DNA of 7,061 bases from JBAWYM01 sp037143575 (GTDB taxonomy: Bacteria; Patescibacteriota; Gracilibacteria; Peribacterales; Peribacteraceae), in contig JBAWYM010000063.1 of assembly GCA_037143575.1 (NCBI GenBank), forward strand, positions 1 through 7,061, written 5' to 3'. Within the stretch, counting starts at the first letter, position 1. Each line of letters begins with the position of its first letter. Below the pieces are notes generated by a model. The model worked only from the letters and a program-made list of their open reading frames with translations. It made no database searches and was not told the DNA's origin. The position numbers and the translations under genes were made by a program. Below are positions 5,531 to 7,061 of this stretch, piece after piece.

Positions 5531-6235
5531 TTACCACCACGTCACAACCTCACATCCTTTTGTTTTCAGGACAGCTTTCAAAGGCCAGCGATGCTCATCA
5601 TCCACCGCCGACAGCATTTCTTCCCATACCATCCGCTTCTTTTCACCGGAGAGGAGAATGATCTTTGCAGCTGATCGTTCCAAGACGGAGAGCGTAACGG
5701 AAATACGGTCTGCAGCAGCAAACTGCTTGGTCTGGGTGTGGATCGCGAAGCGTTCGTTAACCGGCGGTTTAAACCGCCGGTTAACGAACGCTGCTTCAGG
5801 AACTGGCGGAAAGAGGGAAGCCGTGTGGCCGTCCTCACCGAGTCCCAGCGTGATGACATCGGGGAAACCCTGTTCGTGGAAAAGTTTTTTCAAGCGCGCA
5901 TCGTAATCATCGGCGCACGCAGGAGGCGCTTTGGCGACATCAGGAACAATCATCGTGAGATGCGGAAGGCATTCCCGGATCATCCGCTGATTGCTATCCG
6001 CATGATCCGCTGAAACGCACCGCTCATCGATCAGAAATCCGGTCATCTTCGACCAGTCGATCCCGCGTTCTTTGCTCCATGCTTCGTACACTGGCTTTGG
6101 CGTGGACCCACCGGAGAGCCCGATGACGCAGTGACCGCGCAATTGGATGGCATCTTTTACGGCAAAGGCAAGAACCGCAACAGAGGTCTGAAGGAAGTCG
6201 TCGGAAGAGGTAGTGGCATGCTGAGTGAAATCCAT
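5531..6235 (-). CDS. pgl: 6-phosphogluconolactonase with in-frame palindromic insert
   Basis: Hydrolyses 6-phosphogluconolactone to 6-phosphogluconate in the oxidative pentose phosphate pathway, in the cytoplasm. Seen in the 234-aa product: GLSGGSTPKPVYE (39-51), the phosphate-binding loop of the NagB/Pgl family; GFLIDERCVSADHADSN (66-82), with the DER and SN motifs; LGLGEDGHTASLFP (130-143), with the catalytic-region histidine; DRISVTLSVL; and KIILLSGEKKR (191-201). Length is close to the usual 220-260. Oddity: residues 149-162, AFVNRRFKPPVNER, are encoded exactly by a 42-bp palindrome that also occurs between genes elsewhere in the window. They sit between LFP and DRIS, where family members have a variable loop. 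Removing them leaves the rest in frame. All motifs are intact, so the enzyme may still work. The TrmB-type gene lies 70 bases upstream on the same strand. No Shine-Dalgarno; the start is preceded by CTCCACTCC. Confidence 0.93.
   Translation of the reverse strand: MDFTQHATTSSDDFLQTSVAVLAFAVKDAIQLRGHCVIGLSGGSTPKPVYEAWSKERGIDWSKMTGFLIDERCVSADHADSNQRMIRECLPHLTMIVPDVAKAPPACADDYDARLKKLFHEQGFPDVITLGLGEDGHTASLFPPVPEAAFVNRRFKPPVNERFAIHTQTKQFAAADRISVTLSVLERSAAKIILLSGEKKRMVWEEMLSAVDDEHRWPLKAVLKTKGCEVVTWW
5749..5792. repeat. Palindromic element, copy B (inside pgl)
   Basis: A perfect 44-bp palindrome centred between 5770 and 5771 (half-site AGCGTTCGTTAACCGGCGG plus TTT). The inner 42 bp (5750-5791) coincide exactly with 14 pgl codons. 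Because the length is a multiple of three and two of its three frames lack stops on either strand, it can enter a gene without breaking it. The third frame contains TAA. It matches copy A at 1070-1111 over the 38-bp core except for one compensated pair. Confidence 0.92.
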
Positions 6236-6242
6236 GGAGTGG

Positions 6243-6258
6243 AGAATATCAGAATATC
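6243..6258 (-). promoter_or_regulatory. Tandem octamer with two TATTCT boxes before pgl
   Basis: AGAATATC occurs twice in direct succession (6243-6250, 6251-6258). Read on -, this gives two TATTCT hexamers ending 15 and 7 bases before the pgl ATG. The distal one could act as a -10 for a nearly leaderless pgl transcript, but no good -35 is seen at the right distance. It may also be a regulator half-site pair. Weak evidence. Confidence 0.25.
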
Positions 6259-6272
6259 GGGTCGGATGATTG

Positions 6273-6292
6273 CGGAGTCTCCCAATCCTCCG
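6273..6292 (-). repeat. Short inverted repeat after the TrmB-type gene
   Basis: CGGAG (6273-6277) and CTCCG (6288-6292) can pair around a 10-base loop, 14 bases past the TrmB-type stop. There is no T-run on either side. It could be a weak terminator or an operator between the regulator and pgl; the evidence does not decide. Confidence 0.2.
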
Positions 6293-6305
6293 TCATCTCT
6301 GCATA

Positions 6306-7043
6306 CTATTCCTTCAATAACCCACTCCCCCACGCCAGCTCAAACATTGTCCGCTGTGCCTGCGCCGTCTCGGTGCTCTCGATGAGCAGCGCGAAATCCT
6401 CCTCAAAGGAGAAGATCGAAATCTTGTGATCGTAGATGAAGGTTTCGTTGGTGAAGGTGAGGGAGGGATCGGTGATGAGCTTCACGGTCCGCAGTTCCTT
6501 GGTATTGCGCGGTGCATACTGACGGGCCCACTGTGAATCCGGCATGATCGCGCGAATTCGAATCCCCCGCTTCACACGCACAGCGATGTGCTCCGTATTC
6601 ACCCAATCTTCGCCGAAGTACTCGTAGGCTTTGTCCGGCAGGAAGTAATTGAGGACATCGCCTTTGCTCGTGAGGACATCCAGGTACAGCCGTCGCACTT
6701 CCTCCTTGCCTTCGTAGAACGTGATACGGGGCTTCTTCACAAGTTGATTTTCTACAGCCATCATCTGCGGTAGAGCCCGCTTGAACTCCTCCATGTGCCC
6801 CTGGAAGCGTTCATACAATGCAGCGGGAGAGAGGACGGAGTAGGTGCGGATGCGATTGCGGAGGAAGCACTCCGCCATGCCTTTCCCCGTGAGCTCCTTG
6901 AGGATCAGATACGTCGTGGGGCGCTTGAGCTTGGCCTTCCGCGCAATGATGCTCACGGGTGCCATGCCCAGTTCCAGGAGGCCGAGGTACACGGCGATCT
7001 CTTTTTCGGCTCTGGTAACTTTTTTGGTTGGTGAAACAATCAT
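6306..7043 (-). CDS. TrmB-type transcription regulator
   Basis: Predicted DNA-binding regulator. Seen in the 245-aa product: an N-terminal winged helix-turn-helix at about 9-77 (EKEIAVYLGLLELGMAPVS, then the recognition segment KLKRPTTYLILKELTGKGM and the wing FLRNRIRTYSVLSP), matching the HTH_TrmB pattern. A helical linker of about 78-103 follows, then a C-terminal sensor-like domain starting PRITFYEGKEEVRRLY and ending FELAWGSGLL. Known: TrmB regulators of archaea sense sugars; shorter relatives with this C-terminal type are frequent in Patescibacteria and their ligands are unknown. The ATG at 7043 gives a normal N-terminus; upstream is TCTTTCCCTACTCAAATC, without Shine-Dalgarno. The stop is TAG. 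pgl follows after 70 bases on the same strand, so a role in sugar-phosphate metabolism is possible but rests on position alone. Confidence 0.85.
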   Translation of the reverse strand: MIVSPTKKVTRAEKEIAVYLGLLELGMAPVSIIARKAKLKRPTTYLILKELTGKGMAECFLRNRIRTYSVLSPAALYERFQGHMEEFKRALPQMMAVENQLVKKPRITFYEGKEEVRRLYLDVLTSKGDVLNYFLPDKAYEYFGEDWVNTEHIAVRVKRGIRIRAIMPDSQWARQYAPRNTKELRTVKLITDPSLTFTNETFIYDHKISIFSFEEDFALLIESTETAQAQRTMFELAWGSGLLKE

Positions 7044-7061
7044 GATTTGAGTAGGGAAAGA

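Overview
The window looks like part of a small, moderately GC-rich bacterial genome, most likely from the Candidate Phyla Radiation (Patescibacteria). The Peregrinibacteria/Peribacteria side fits best. This is inference from several traits: a TrmB-type regulator of a kind common in those genomes, no visible Shine-Dalgarno sequence before any of the five genes whose start lies in the window, pyrimidine-rich leaders instead, and gaps filled with short palindromic repeats. TGA is used as a normal stop (the SpoIID-like gene and topA both end in TGA), so the TGA=Gly code of Gracilibacteria/Absconditabacteria does not apply.

Layout, left to right: (1) the 3' part of a SpoIID/LytB-domain cell-wall gene on +, open to the left edge; (2) a gap of about 510 bp with no convincing gene, holding a small hairpin, a 42-bp palindrome and a GC-rich double hairpin that abuts the topA stop; (3) topA (DNA topoisomerase I, 795 aa) on -; (4) a divergent topA/HU intergenic region of about 400 bp with a five-unit heptamer array in the topA leader and a small hairpin repeat; (5) an HU-family gene on + with a good intrinsic terminator, followed by two inverted copies of an interspersed repeat; (6) a KH-R3H (Jag/KhpB-like) RNA-binding protein on +; (7) on -, a short reading frame of about 100 codons interrupted by one in-frame TGA, not listed in ordinary ORF calls; (8) pgl (6-phosphogluconolactonase) on -, carrying a perfect palindrome inside its coding sequence; (9) a TrmB-type transcription regulator on -, just upstream of pgl.

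The genes are mostly housekeeping: topA and HU set DNA topology and share a divergent control region, the Jag-like protein binds RNA, Pgl serves the pentose phosphate pathway, and SpoIID/LytB works on peptidoglycan. The TrmB-type gene may control the downstream pgl, but only gene order suggests that.

The most notable signal is a 42-44 bp near-perfect palindrome present twice. One copy lies between genes. The other lies in frame inside pgl, where its 42-bp core encodes 14 extra residues (AFVNRRFKPPVNER). The two copies differ by a compensated base-pair change. This resembles in principle the Rickettsia palindromic elements, which insert in frame into protein genes, but the sequence is different and much shorter. 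A second, unrelated-looking hairpin repeat (GCGGGTTTCTACCCGC) also occurs twice, in opposite orientations.
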